Source: Diadema setosum
Lineage: Eukaryota > Echinodermata > Echinoidea > Diadematoida > Diadematidae
Direction of reading: 5' to 3'
DNA length: 64,000 bases
NCBI GenBank assembly: GCA_033980235.1
Contig: CM067077.1
Span: 124,001 to 188,000, forward strand
The translations under genes and the position numbers were made by a program. Below the pieces are notes generated by a model, which did not search any database, was not told where the DNA came from, and saw nothing but the letters and a program-made list of their open reading frames with translations. Numbering within the stretch: position 1 is the stretch's first letter; every line of letters starts with the position of its first letter. This document shows positions 23,148-34,061 of this stretch, one piece after another.

Positions 23148-23295
23148 GTTACACCGTATACATTCATTTACTATACGCGCAGGACCGTGAATAGCAGACA
23201 AAGAGCCTATATAAACACTGGCAAATGATAGATACGAAGGTCATGTTTTACACACAAGCCTGGTAACAATCTACATACATGCAAGAGTCAGGTAG

Positions 23296-23411
23296 AACGT
23301 GATGGTTAAGTCGTTGTGCCTTTGTGTTAGGGAGGATCGATCCAAGGACCCCCTCTTCACGAGCGCAGAATCTTTTCACTATCACTGCCGTGATCCACTA
23401 TCGCTGGGTTC
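23296..23411 (+). mobile_element. tRNA-derived SINE candidate
   Basis: A pol III A box TGGTTAAGTCG (23303-23313) and B box GGATCGATCC (23334-23343) match the consensus sequences and are spaced about as in tRNA. The flanking bases do not fold into a usable tRNA cloverleaf. It directly abuts the left end of the CGGAC-rich foldback element. No second copy is present in this window, so family status is untested. Confidence 0.5.
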
Positions 23412-23575
23412 CTAAGACCAGGCGTCCACTAGGGCGCGGACAAGACGCGGACAAGACCCGGAATGCAAATTTGGTATTCCGCACTCCTTCGGCAACCTGT
23501 CCGCACGTTCCTGAACGTGTCCGCTCACTGTCCTAAACATGTCCGGGCGTTTCCGCACCTTCGGGAGAGAGAAAA

Positions 23576-23623
23576 ATTTCCGCGTCCAAATTTTGATCGA
23601 GATCAAAATTTGGACGCGGAAAT
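23576..23623. repeat. Perfect palindrome with 23-bp arms
   Basis: ATTTCCGCGTCC...TTTTGATC is followed by GA and then its exact reverse complement. With only a 2-nt centre it can extrude as a cruciform. It lies inside the left arm of the CGGAC-rich element. Confidence 0.9.
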
Positions 23624-24101
23624 GAATTTCCTGACACCTTCGGCGACTTGTCCTGACGATGTCCTGAGGATGTCCCGCTTGTCCGGAACCCTTCCGCTCC
23701 TTCCGCACACGCTCCGGAAAGAATCCCGCGGTGTGGGGAAGCTTCGCGAATGAAAGCGGAAGACACCAGGAATGTTTTAGGACAGCGCGGAGCCGATGCG
23801 GATCTAGATATGCAAGTGTCCGGAACCGATGCGGAAATTTTGTTATCCAGACACGAAAATGTCGACACTTTCCGCGAGCGTCATGCCAATGAAACGCAAA
23901 ATGAGCAAGAAGGGAGGCGAGGCCCATGCAAATATCCCTATCACAGGCACACCTTTCTTCTAGTGATGAAGAATAGGTAAATCTAAGGAATTTCCGGTCC
24001 CAGAAGGCAAAGAAAAAGTAGTAGAGACTGTGCCAAAAGCAACCAGAAAGAAGTGAAATCAGTCCCCTTAACTTCGTAGTAAGTTTATGTTCATTTGAAC
24101 T

Positions 24102-24828
24102 TTTCAGAAATTATTTTTTATCTGAGTGACTTTCCTGGTTCCTATTACTTACTATGGTACATTTTCCTTTATGTTGTTTTCGTATTTTATTTGCAAACAA
24201 ACCAGGTTGTCCCATGTGACAGCCCAGCTGAAAAATCACAAAAGTAGGTGGAAGTACACTCAGAAATAAAGCAAAAATTTTTTGGCTAAATGTTAATGTA
24301 TTATATAAACATGAACAAGTTGTTATTCATACGTAAATGCTTTCTAATAATACAACATAATAATTAGAACAAAAGACAAATTCATCACGCTAAAAAGCAT
24401 GAATTCAATTGCAAAGATATACCTGTGGTCTCATTACAACGTAATATCTTTGAGCCAAAAATAACAACTAAAGCTAAAGATAATGGAGGAAAATGAAGAA
24501 TTTTCTGTCAAACCAAAATTCAAGTGAAATGAGAGAAAAAGCAATAAATCATGAACTCGAAAAAGTGTTAAATTTCTGTCTTTCTTTTGTTTTTGTTTTT
24601 GTTTTTTTGCTGAGTGTACACTGTATATATCTAAGTACACATTAAGCATGTTAAGCATCACAAATCATTTCAGAAATATTCTTTACCTGAATGATTTTCG
24701 TAGATGTTATTATCTAATAATTTTATCTTCTCTTTTTGTCTTAGTTGCAGATACTCTCGATTGTCCAATTTGACAGCCCAGCTGAACCCCCCCCCCCCCC
24801 CAAAAAAAGGTAAAATTAAAGTAGGTTA
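24102..24828 (+). repeat. Two diverged direct copies of a ~150-bp unit, spaced ~560 bp
   Basis: Each copy starts TTTCAGAAA-TT...GAATGATTTTC-like and contains TGACAGCCCAGCTGAA (24217-24232 and 24771-24786), ending AAAGTAGG. The spacing differs slightly along the unit (554-577 bp), so indels separate the copies. The second copy contains a C15A7 tract. There is no coding frame shared by both. Confidence 0.6.
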
Positions 24829-25107
24829 AAAATATTTCCCCATTTTTACACTTTATTTACAATAGGCTAGTAAGCTCTAAGCATGAAAAAAAAAAACTTC
24901 TCGGACTCGAATCATTGCAAAATGTTCAAAAGTGATCAAAATAAGAGAGATTTAGAGATGCACAAGGGTAAAAATGAGAGAAAGAAAAACAAATTTAATG
25001 ATTAGGATCATTTTGGCATGCTCTGCAGAAGTATCAGACAAGACATGTATATATTTCACGATGAATAAAGATCAGGTCTAGAAAAGGGAATAAAGAATAT
25101 ATATATA

Positions 25108-25724
25108 CAGGGTGGCCCAGAAAGAACGGAACGCCTAAGATCTTTAATTTCAGCAATATCGTTGCAAATGTGTCATTATTTTGCATACTGTTGGAAAGGC
25201 CATTCTTTTTCCAAGAGAATGACACCAAGCTCTTTAATTTCAGTTAATGCGTTACGATTTTAGGACCATTTTTGTCAACCCTTGCAATTTTCAAAATGTG
25301 ATCATTTTGCACTCTCAGAGACACCGAAATCAGCGAGAATTCGGCTTGCCATAGAAGCAGTAACGTTCATAACGTGTGGAATGTGGCTGTCATTGTCCGT
25401 TACCATTGTGAATAAGACGACCCGACGACACTAACACTGTCCACCCCACATTCCGCACATTGCGAAGGCTACTGGTTCTACGGTAAGCCGAATTCTCACT
25501 GGTTTCTGTTTCTCTGAAAGTGTAAAATGATCACATTTTGAAAATTGCAAGGGTTGACAAAAATGGGCTTAAAATCGTAACGCATCAACTGAAATTAAAG
25601 AGCTTGGTGTCATTCTATTGGAAAAAGAATGGCCTTTCTAATAGTATGCAACATGATGACATATTTGCAACGATGTTGCTGAAATTAAAGATCTTAGGCG
25701 TTCCGTTCTTTTTGGGCCACCCTG
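25108..25724. mobile_element. Tc1/mariner-type non-autonomous element with ~240-bp inverted repeats
   Basis: The ends CAGGGTGGCCCAGAAAGAAC and GTTCTTTTTGGGCCACCCTG are reverse complements, and TA flanks both (25106-25107, 25725-25726), the classic Tc1/mariner target. The inverted arms extend about 240 bp inward with scattered differences and leave a ~130-bp unique centre. There is no transposase. The similar open frames on opposite strands at the two ends are arm translations. Confidence 0.88.
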
Positions 25725-25725
25725 T

Positions 25726-25841
25726 ATAAGTAACAAAACTGCAAAGAAAGTTCATGCTGTATTCACCAACGGTTTATTTCTTGTGAAGAAATAAACCGTT
25801 GGTGAATACAGCATGAACTCTGTTGCAGTTTTGTTACTTAT
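25726..25841. repeat. Near-perfect palindrome with ~57-bp arms
   Basis: The inner 34 bp of each arm (to TTTATTTCTT / AAGAAATAAA) pair without error around GTG. Beyond that the arms continue with a small indel to AAGTAACAAAAC / GTTTTGTTACTT. It abuts the right TA of the mariner-type element. Confidence 0.9.
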
Positions 25842-25874
25842 CTTTTTATCTTGCCAATACGTGGACTACCTTAT

Positions 25875-25877
<3 letters not shown>

Positions 25878-25919
<42 letters not shown>

Positions 25920-25945
25920 TATGTATATACATTTACATATTCATG

Positions 25946-25996
<51 letters not shown>

Positions 25997-26006
25997 ATAT
26001 ATATAT
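25878..26006. repeat. (AT)n microsatellite, interrupted
   Basis: Long AT tracts with ACATAT and ATTTACATATTCATG interruptions. The Tyr/Ile open frames in three phases are artefacts of the repeat. Confidence 0.95.
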
Positions 26007-26406
26007 GGTTCAAAAATTTTGCGAATATCATCCATGTGATTGTAGGCAGAGAAAAGATTGTTCTCCCAGATGAGACAAATAAAAAAAAAAAAATGAGTCG
26101 TCAGCCGACATGCACACAATCCTATTCTTCGACTTTTGGTGGTAACATTTATAAAATAATATTGACCAATCATATCAATATAATATCAGCAGCTATTGCG
26201 TCAGCGCCAAATTCATACCTTTCCATTTTCCTGGTATTGTCCGCAGTTTGTCCGCATGCCTAACTTGTGTTGTCCGGAAGGCATCCTGATTGTCCGCGTT
26301 CATTCCTGGTGTAATCCTAGATGTTTCCGCGCTGCCCGGCCACGATTAGCATATTCCGAGGTATTTCGCGCTCTTCCGGAGTGATTCCTAGGAATGTCCG
26401 CAGTCT

Positions 26407-26443
26407 GTCCGCGGACAGTCCGCGGACAGTCCGCGGACAGTCC
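26407..26443. repeat. Tandem 11-bp palindromic unit
   Basis: GTCCGCGGACA is repeated three times and then part of a fourth. Each unit holds the palindrome GTCCGCGGAC. It lies in the right arm of the CGGAC-rich element. Confidence 0.9.
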
Positions 26444-26634
26444 TAGGAATGTCCCAGGACAAGCCGATTCACAAAGTTATTCCGCGTCTGTCGCGGACAG
26501 GATGCCGAAATGACAACATTTGCTTCCGCAACCCTTCCGGGGCTTGTCCGCGCCCAAGTGGACGTCCGCCCTAACACACTGCAGTGCCTTGAGCAAATCT
26601 GTCATGTGGGATTGGCGCATTAGTACCATGAGTT

Positions 26635-26707
26635 GTGTTGTTGTTGTTGTTGTTGTTGTTATCATTATCATTAATATCATCATTATTACTATTATTATTA
26701 TTATTAC

Positions 26708-26738
<31 letters not shown>

Positions 26739-26796
26739 ATTATTATTATTATCATTATTATTTTCATCATCATCATCATCATCATCATCATTATCC
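26635..26796. repeat. (GTT)n-(ATT)n-(ATC)n compound microsatellite
   Basis: Trinucleotide runs without coding meaning. The Asn-, Asp-, Ile- and Leu-rich frames on both strands come from it. Confidence 0.95.
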
Positions 26797-29700
26797 ACTA
26801 TTACAGTGCTCACACTATGCACACTGTGGTGAAATAAATGACTTTTTTGCTTTTGCAAATAACTTCCGAACATAACAACATCCAAAAAATACATTGGGAA
26901 TGTGTTTATGCCCCACCCCACCCCCCTTTAGTGCGTAGAAATAAATGGTGGACTACCTGTTGACGACTCAAGGTCAATGAGTGACAGTGAACCCACTATC
27001 GATCAAGACCAGAGAGATGATCAAGATTGACCTGCCCTTTAGTAACGTACCTCAACGTAATGTATACTGCAAAACCTCAAAATCAGCAAATTTATTTTCT
27101 GGGACATAATTTCTTATAGCATGAAAACATTAGCTACTTTGTGATACTAACGACTAATGAGAAAATAAGATTGTCATTAATTCTTTTTCCCGATTAAAGT
27201 TGCGTTGTTACAGCGATAGAAATATAACTATGATCAATCAATTACCTAAGTATGCAACCTTTCTCAAATTTCTTGGTCTAGTTCTGAAAGTCATCATCTG
27301 GTCGTTATAGCAATAACAGGAACCAAAAAAAAAAACATCAGGAAAATGTAAATCTTGCCTTTAAGTTACGTATAATAATACGTGTTTGTTTGTCTGTTTG
27401 TTTTGCAGTAATATGAGTAGAGAATTCTCTCTTACTTCCTCTACCTCTCTTGAGCAAGTCACTGATGTATGCTTTCAACATGTATTTCTTACCTTTTTTC
27501 ATTTAACGGGCTGTAAGTGTATCAAACTCTGTTCCAGTTGATCGCAATGTGTCGATCGAGATTTTAGGTTATGCATTTTATTTACATTACGAAAGAAGTA
27601 GGCCCTATACATTCTTTAGGATCATACAGTACAGACACTAACAAATCGAAATTGCATTATGCTGCATGGAACATTGCTCGATTTAACGATACAGAGGTAA
27701 TGGGCTATGGACGGAGTGCAGCTAATCAAGACGAGCGCTCTGAGTTGCTATATTTCAACCGCACAGACAGTTGCACATTATATCTATCTAATTATATTAA
27801 AGATTTTTCCAACCCCACATCAACGTACTGCTGAGTGACAATCCACACTATCTGTTTATCATAGTATAAAGTGTCGACCGAATAATATCCAGGAGGGACT
27901 ACCTAAAATCCTAAAGCGAGATTACATTTTGTAGACTTTTTTAAATAAACATCATACAAACAATTAGACACACCATCATTTATACCAAATCTACAAATGT
28001 GTGTTCGTATTAACTGTATTTATCACAATTATATCACTGGGGTGTGAAAGTACTTGCAAAAAAAAAAAAACCACAAAAAAACAAACAAAAAAAAACAAAC
28101 AAAAACAAATCTGAAATAATCTGAAACTTGTGAAAAAAGAAGAAGTCTGAAGTGCATTAAACTGTGAACATTTCAATACATTTGAACTGCCAAAAAGTCT
28201 GAAAGTGGGTCTGGGGAGAGTAAAAAAAAAAAAATAATAATAATAATGATAAATAATAATAATAAAAATAATGATAAAATCTCAAATCAGATTAAACTCT
28301 ACACTGCCACATCCCTGATATAACTGCAGACCACCGAGACATCTTAATACTTGCGATGTGATAGGTCTATTCTATGGTGCGCACGCAGGTTCCACTTAAC
28401 GTATCACGAACGAGACATTAATACCATAATTCAATTCATCTATGGTAGTTTCTCTTGACCTCTAGCCAGCTTGTGTTTCTTTTCGTAAATATATTTGCGT
28501 GATTTCCTTGTCTCTATACTGATGGAGGTAAAAAAAATGCGCCGCCTCTGCCAATGATCGTAACCAATGGCAGAGAAGAGAGAAAATGAGCCAACAAAAT
28601 TAATGATATCATAATGCGTTGACAGCTTGATTATGTCATAATGGCCTGCTTGATTCGCTAAGTTACCATGCACTAGTACAAGTACAGGTAACAATGTTGG
28701 CCTTATTTGATAACCAGTATTTGAGGTGGGGTGCAGGCATGTGACTAAATTACATGCACTGAGCTGGACAGAAAGTGCGAATCACTCCCAATATAGTTTG
28801 AAGTTACCCTCCTATCTCTCACACGGTGAAAGACACATACAAGAAAGTAACACACCATTCTATTATTTGCGCTAAATGATGATCGGTAAAGTGTTCGCAA
28901 TCTATTTTTTTTTCCTGTTTTATTAACTCCTTAAGTGATACTCAGTAGGAATGTTATTATACGGAAGGTATGCATCCTTTGGTACGAACGATTTTTTCAT
29001 TTAAAAAAAAGTAAAATAGAAATTTAGTTGACGTCTGGCATGAAACGAGTGTTTTGACAAGTGACTTTTGTACTCTCATTCAGTCTGCACCTGGTTTAAT
29101 CTTGTAACAGCTGAAAGATAGTTCTTCCAAGAACAACGTATTTACCTGCTAGTGAAGCCGATTCAAATCGCTGTATGCTGCCATCAGGAGGCGTTATAAG
29201 TGCATCAACTGTCTTCTCAGAATTTCTGAATTTTCAGCGTAAGCTTGCCACCTCGAACGGGTTATGAACAACACTGGATTCATTAGCTGTTACCAGAAAT
29301 TAATAGCTGATCGAGGTGGATATGTCATCCTTATTATTATTTACCTTGAAATATATCTACTGTCTATACAGCATATAGAAACCATTCACCTACCAGTAAC
29401 TGCATGACGTAATGCACAGACATTAGGAGAGTACCGTATTACGAACAGCTTTTTTAATGACAACATGTGGATATTTAAAGTCAAGTTTGGCATATAGACT
29501 ACGATGTGGCGTGAACACCTTTGATTTGTGTGAGTTCAGTACAGTTTATACAGAGCACTGGGATATTACTCACTGGGATAGACAACATGGATTCGATATC
29601 GACATCAGCCAGACATTGTTATTTTACCTGTAAAACATTGTAATCTCTGTTTTCTCCAAACAGATTATAATCATCATGACTCCCATGAAATATACCTCAC

Positions 29701-31083
29701 ATATGGACTAGTGTGAAATAGGTATCAGTATGCTGACTTGTTTCATTTATTAGTTTAGCGTGTTCGTTTCCACTCACTTGGAGTGAGTGAAACTCACTAA
29801 ACTTACTAAATATGAATATTTTAAAACCTATGTGTAACAATAAAAAAAAAAGATTTTCTGATGCTATTATCAAAATATGCATGTCACAAGCTTGGTACCT
29901 TATCTATGGAATTACCTATATCCATGATGTCTCCCTGCATGTAAGACAATGGTAAACTGTAATGGCAGACTCGATAGATTTGACAAGATGGTCGAAGCAC
30001 ACGAACCTGGTTATACATTACGTCATAAATTGGGTTTCATGCAGCTATACATAATATTCGCACGTGTTCTTTTATGTGAAGAGAGAGAAAGAGGGAGAGA
30101 GGAAGAGAGAGAGTGATAATGTCAGTGTGTGAAGTGTCAAGGATTTGCACTTAACCTACGGAAAACCATCACTAGTAAGGACTTGCCATGTCAGTGTATC
30201 GTGAATTGCATGAGAAGAAAGAAGTCCGAATCTATAATTCATTACATCACAGAACAGGTTAATACCATTCCTCGTAGATCAACTCGTCTCCATTAGGCAG
30301 GCGTCACGAGGGTTTTCCTTCCGAGAGGCACCCCACCACTCGACCCCCTTTACAGAGCGTTAAGGAGCGGTCGCCCTTTTAACAGCCAATCACGGTGCAT
30401 CCACTTACCTCAAATTGAAACCCGTTTGAGCGACTGGAGGTCATACATAGAGCAATACGTATTTCGCACTTAGAACCATCATCACCATATGGTACATTCC
30501 TCTTCCTCATTGAGACTTTGCATCTCTCAGGAAGAACTAAGCAAGTGATCAGCGATTGAAAGTGACGCCATTTCAAGAAAAAGAACCACAAGATTTGAAG
30601 TGTGGAAGTAACAGGCACAGAGAAAGAGAGCGAGAAAATGATATAATATGGACAGCGCCACTAATGTGTAGAATACAAAGTCAGAAAGTTCCATTATCAA
30701 GTAGGGGCTCAACAGCGGCCACATGATTTCAAGTTCTGGTAATATATCAACAGATGTTAGCCAAGCGGTCCGATGCCCCTGCATTTCAACATAGAATAAA
30801 ATGCAAAGATTCAATCATCTCAAAGCAAATCAAAAAGTGAGCAATGAATCTTTGTCATCTTTTCATGGCTCAGCTCAAAATTCTACTTCCAAAGGCCCTG
30901 GATATACTGCCGCTCAGCGCAGATTTAATAAAGGACGCGTCTATTTTTGGAGAGCGAATCAATTGAAAAACTGCAGACAAAACAAAGACGTTGGCCAGCA
31001 AATGGACGTCATTGGAGCAAATTAGGTGCAAAGGTCATGACTGTCGAGTGAGTAATTTGAATCATGTTCTGAAGATATATTCA

Positions 31084-31209
31084 GACACACATACACATAC
31101 ACCAGCACAAACACGGCACGAGCACACACACATCACACACACATGCAGTCACTGTCTACACAAATGCACACAAACACGCACACACACAAACACACACACA
31201 CATACACAT

Positions 31210-31252
<43 letters not shown>
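31084..31252. repeat. (CA)n-rich microsatellite
   Basis: Imperfect CA-rich tract ending in about 21 uninterrupted CA units. Confidence 0.9.
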
Positions 31253-31254
<2 letters not shown>

Positions 31255-31572
31255 TACATAGGATTCCGCTGATAATTCTTCACTATCTACGGTGGATATG
31301 AAATTCCATTCTATAATGTATGTATACCTTTTTCAGATTGTAATCTTGTGACATTTGCTTCATTCCAACCCCAAAATATTCCACTAACCATTCCTTGCCG
31401 GATTATTTCAGTCCCCAAGATTCTTTTACAGAGAATCTTCACAAAATTCAAATTTGCTAACATGATGAGATGCAAATGCCTGCATCTTATTACCAATGGC
31501 CATAAATCAATTCTAATCATTTACTGAAGAATTTGCCTACACGAGAAGAACGCTCAGTCTGCGGACAGAGTT

Positions 31573-31655
31573 GTTGTTTTTGTTGTTATTATTATTATTA
31601 TCATTATTATTATTATTATTATTATCATCATCATCATCATTATCATTGTTGTTTT
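31573..31655. repeat. (GTT)/(ATT)/(ATC) compound microsatellite
   Basis: Trinucleotide runs of mixed type. Confidence 0.9.
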
Positions 31656-32540
31656 TGCTATTTTGTTGTTAATGATGATGTTGCTGTTGGTGTTTTGAAA
31701 TATCATGAAATCACATTCGGTAAAACCGCAAAAGGTGAGCGCTTTGAGGTTTAGGCTAGTTTCTCTATTTTTCCTTTTCTCTCATGTTTATTTCTCCCTG
31801 TTCAATCTCTATACAGAAAACCTAATCCATTCATGCTTGCATCCTTTGTTGTCACATCAAACCCTCATAAAGCCTACAGGAAAATAAGCCTGACTACACT
31901 TCCAGTAGATAGCAAACAAACCTTCTCCTCGTTCAATTTGCAACTTTGACGCCATCGTGCCGAGTTGAGATCGTTGAAGGGGAAGAGAAGACGGGGCAAA
32001 GATTTTTGTTTACCTGCCTTCATCTAAAACTAAAAAAGCAGCAAGAAATCTTCGCGCAAAAGGTATTTGAATGGCATGTTTTATGCAACAGACAATGGCA
32101 ATCTGACCAGCAAATTATCAGCAATCCAACCGGGTATGTCAAGAGTCGTGATGTGTCTCTCACTTGAACACACAGTGACCACAGGCGTGATTAAAGTCAA
32201 ACTCTCTCTCCCTGGGGTGAAGCCAAGGTCTGATCTGAAATGTTCTGACGGTGCAACAGGTGTATTTGTCGTTATCCATGCACTAGTCTTGTTTCCGGCA
32301 ACCATTTGTCGGATGAGCAGCCTATACACGTTGGCATTCTCTCGTATAATGGACCGAATCGGTATAAAGAACTCCGTATTTCCTGACGCTGCATCAATCT
32401 GACCGTTGTGTCCGCTCTCTCTCCCTCGCTTCATTGTTACCTCTATCAAATACAATTTCTGTCTCCTGCGAATACTTTGCACCATTAAACAACAAGGAAA
32501 AGTAGAAATTACGCGGTGCGTAATATATGTCCCCGCCAGA

Positions 32541-33340
32541 AGTAGCATTTAGTAGCAAAATGTACAATATAGGTAAAAAGATGAAGGTCAAAGGTCAAAG
32601 AAGTCAAAGGTCAAAATTCTATGTAGAAGTTTTGAAGCCCTCACCTAGTGCCATCACTTAAAGCAAACGGAATCGAAATCGGGTTAGAATGGCGAAGGAG
32701 TAGCATTTTGTAGCCAATGTACAATATAGGTAAAAAATCAAGGTCAAAGGTCAAAGAAGTCAAAGGTCAAAATTCTGTGTAGAAGTTTTGAAGCCCTCAC
32801 CTAGTGCCATCACATAAAGCAAACGGAATCGAAATCGGGTTAGAAATGGCGAAGGAGTAGCATTTGGTAAGAAAATGTACAATACAGGTCAAAAATCAAG
32901 GTCAAAGGTCAAAGAAGTCAAAGGTCAAAATTCTGTGTAGAAGTTTTGAAGCCCTCACCTAGTGCCATCACATAAAGCAAACGGAATCGAAATCGGGTTA
33001 CAAATGGCGAAGGAGTAGCATTTTGTAGCCAATGTACAATATAGGTCAAAAATCAAGGTCAAAGGTCAAAGAAGTCAAAGGTCAAAATTCTGTGTAGAAG
33101 TTTTGAAGCCCTCACCTAGTGCCATCATATAAAGCAAACGGAATCAAAATCGGGTTAGAAATGGCGAAGGAGTAGCATTTTGAAGCAAAATGTACAATAT
33201 AGGTCAAAGGTCAAGGTCAAAGGTCACAACTGAAATTCTGTATAGAAGTTTCAAAGCTCCCATGTAGTGCTATCATATAAAGCAAACGGAATCAAAATCG
33301 GGTTAGAAATGGCGAAGGAGTAGCATTTTGAACATTTTGA
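32541..33340 (+). repeat. Tandem array of a ~158-bp unit with AGGTCA half-sites (5 units plus a part)
   Basis: Units begin with AGTAGCATTT at 32541, 32699, 32856, 33014 and 33171, and a partial unit begins at 33319 (spacing 158, 157, 158, 157, 148). Each carries AGGTCAAAGGTCA, a perfect direct repeat with 1-bp spacing (DR1). The fifth unit has it twice in a row. I count about 18 AGGTCA hexamers in total. The rest of the unit (…CACCTAGTGCCATCA…AAAGCAAACGGAATC…) is also well conserved, so the array is a true tandem duplication. No open frame runs through the units. Confidence 0.9.
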
Positions 33341-33414
33341 TCACACACGGACGCACACACGGACACACGGACGGACACACGGACGGACGGACGGACGGAC
33401 GGACGGACACACAC
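33341..33414. repeat. (ACGG)n / ACAC microsatellite at array edge
   Basis: CACACGGACG and (GACG)n repeats directly follow the last partial unit of the array. Confidence 0.85.
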
Positions 33415-34029
33415 ACGTACGGAGCCCGTTTCATAGTCCCCTGCTCGAACTCGTTCGGCGGGGACAAAAATATTAAAATCGAACATTTCCAAACGTATGC
33501 AGCATAACACGGGAAAGAGGCACATCCAGCTACATGACATAATATTACGACACATGGATTTTCACACAATCCTTCGGGAGCTCAGTTACAGATGTGTGAC
33601 ATAAGATAGGGAATTACTCACAGAAAAAAAGCATATTTCAATATGCACGAATGAGTTTTACCACGAGAACTGGAAGAATCAATATTTCTAAAAAATGTCA
33701 TCAAATTTTGCAATGGAATTGTTTGATGTCTCGCGTATGCGATAGCAAACATTCCGTTTCAACTTCGTTCCATATTGAAATGTACTTATTTTAAACAGTA
33801 TCATAGTCAAGACCTTCTCTCAAATTTCAAGACATTAAGCGTCAACAGTTTCTTTTTGTTTTCCTTTTCTGAAGAATTCGTTTTTTTCTTTTTCAATCTT
33901 ATGACTTAAGTCGAGGCGCCAGTTCTATCCAGATTAATTTATCCTATACGCTATATATATCACTTCTTTATCCCTCTTAATATTTCTTCTCATCTTATAC
34001 CTTTGGTGTCCCCCAATTTGACTTGATCC

Positions 34030-34061
<32 letters not shown>

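Larger units (their letters stand above)
23420..26572. mobile_element. Large foldback element with CGGAC/GTCCG-rich arms (about 3.15 kb, nested)
   Basis: The left terminus GGCGTCCACTAGGGCGCGGA is matched by the reverse complement of the right terminus (GTCCACTTGGGCGCGGACAAG). Both arms (about 23420-23885 and 26222-26572) are dense in GCGGAC, GTCCGC, CGGAA and ACCAGGAAT words. In the right arm these run in the opposite orientation to the left arm. The centre holds a two-copy repeat, a TA-flanked mariner-type element, a palindrome and an (AT)n tract. No transposase frame was found; the several overlapping open frames in the left arm are arm translations. The class is unknown. Confidence 0.6.
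26797..32540. other. Long intergenic stretch, no gene recognised
   Basis: Mostly unique AT-rich sequence. It contains A-rich and (CAAA)n low complexity near 28058-28110, (AAT)n near 28226-28285, (GA)n near 30081-30112, (CA)n and ATT-type microsatellites. Open frames up to 155 codons exist (32081-32548 on the minus strand) but overlap the tandem array, lack recognisable motifs and are not supported by splice structure. Confidence 0.5.

Noticed and set aside
23412..23980. Several overlapping open frames up to 171 codons on both strands
   Set aside because: They translate the CGGAC-rich arm of the foldback element. Frames are open on several phases at once because of word composition, with no domain.
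25034..25729. Two similar frames ending KILGVPFFLGHPV on opposite strands
   Set aside because: They are the two inverted arms of the mariner-type element, not a transposase.
25813..26263. Tyr/Ile-rich open frames of up to 146 codons
   Set aside because: They cross the (AT)n microsatellite; open in all phases of the repeat.
26477..26921. Asn-, Asp- and Ile-rich frames on both strands
   Set aside because: Trinucleotide microsatellite translations.
32081..32548. 155-codon minus-strand frame
   Set aside because: It starts within the first unit of the tandem array, has no ATG context or splice support, and shows no recognisable motif. Kept only as a note.
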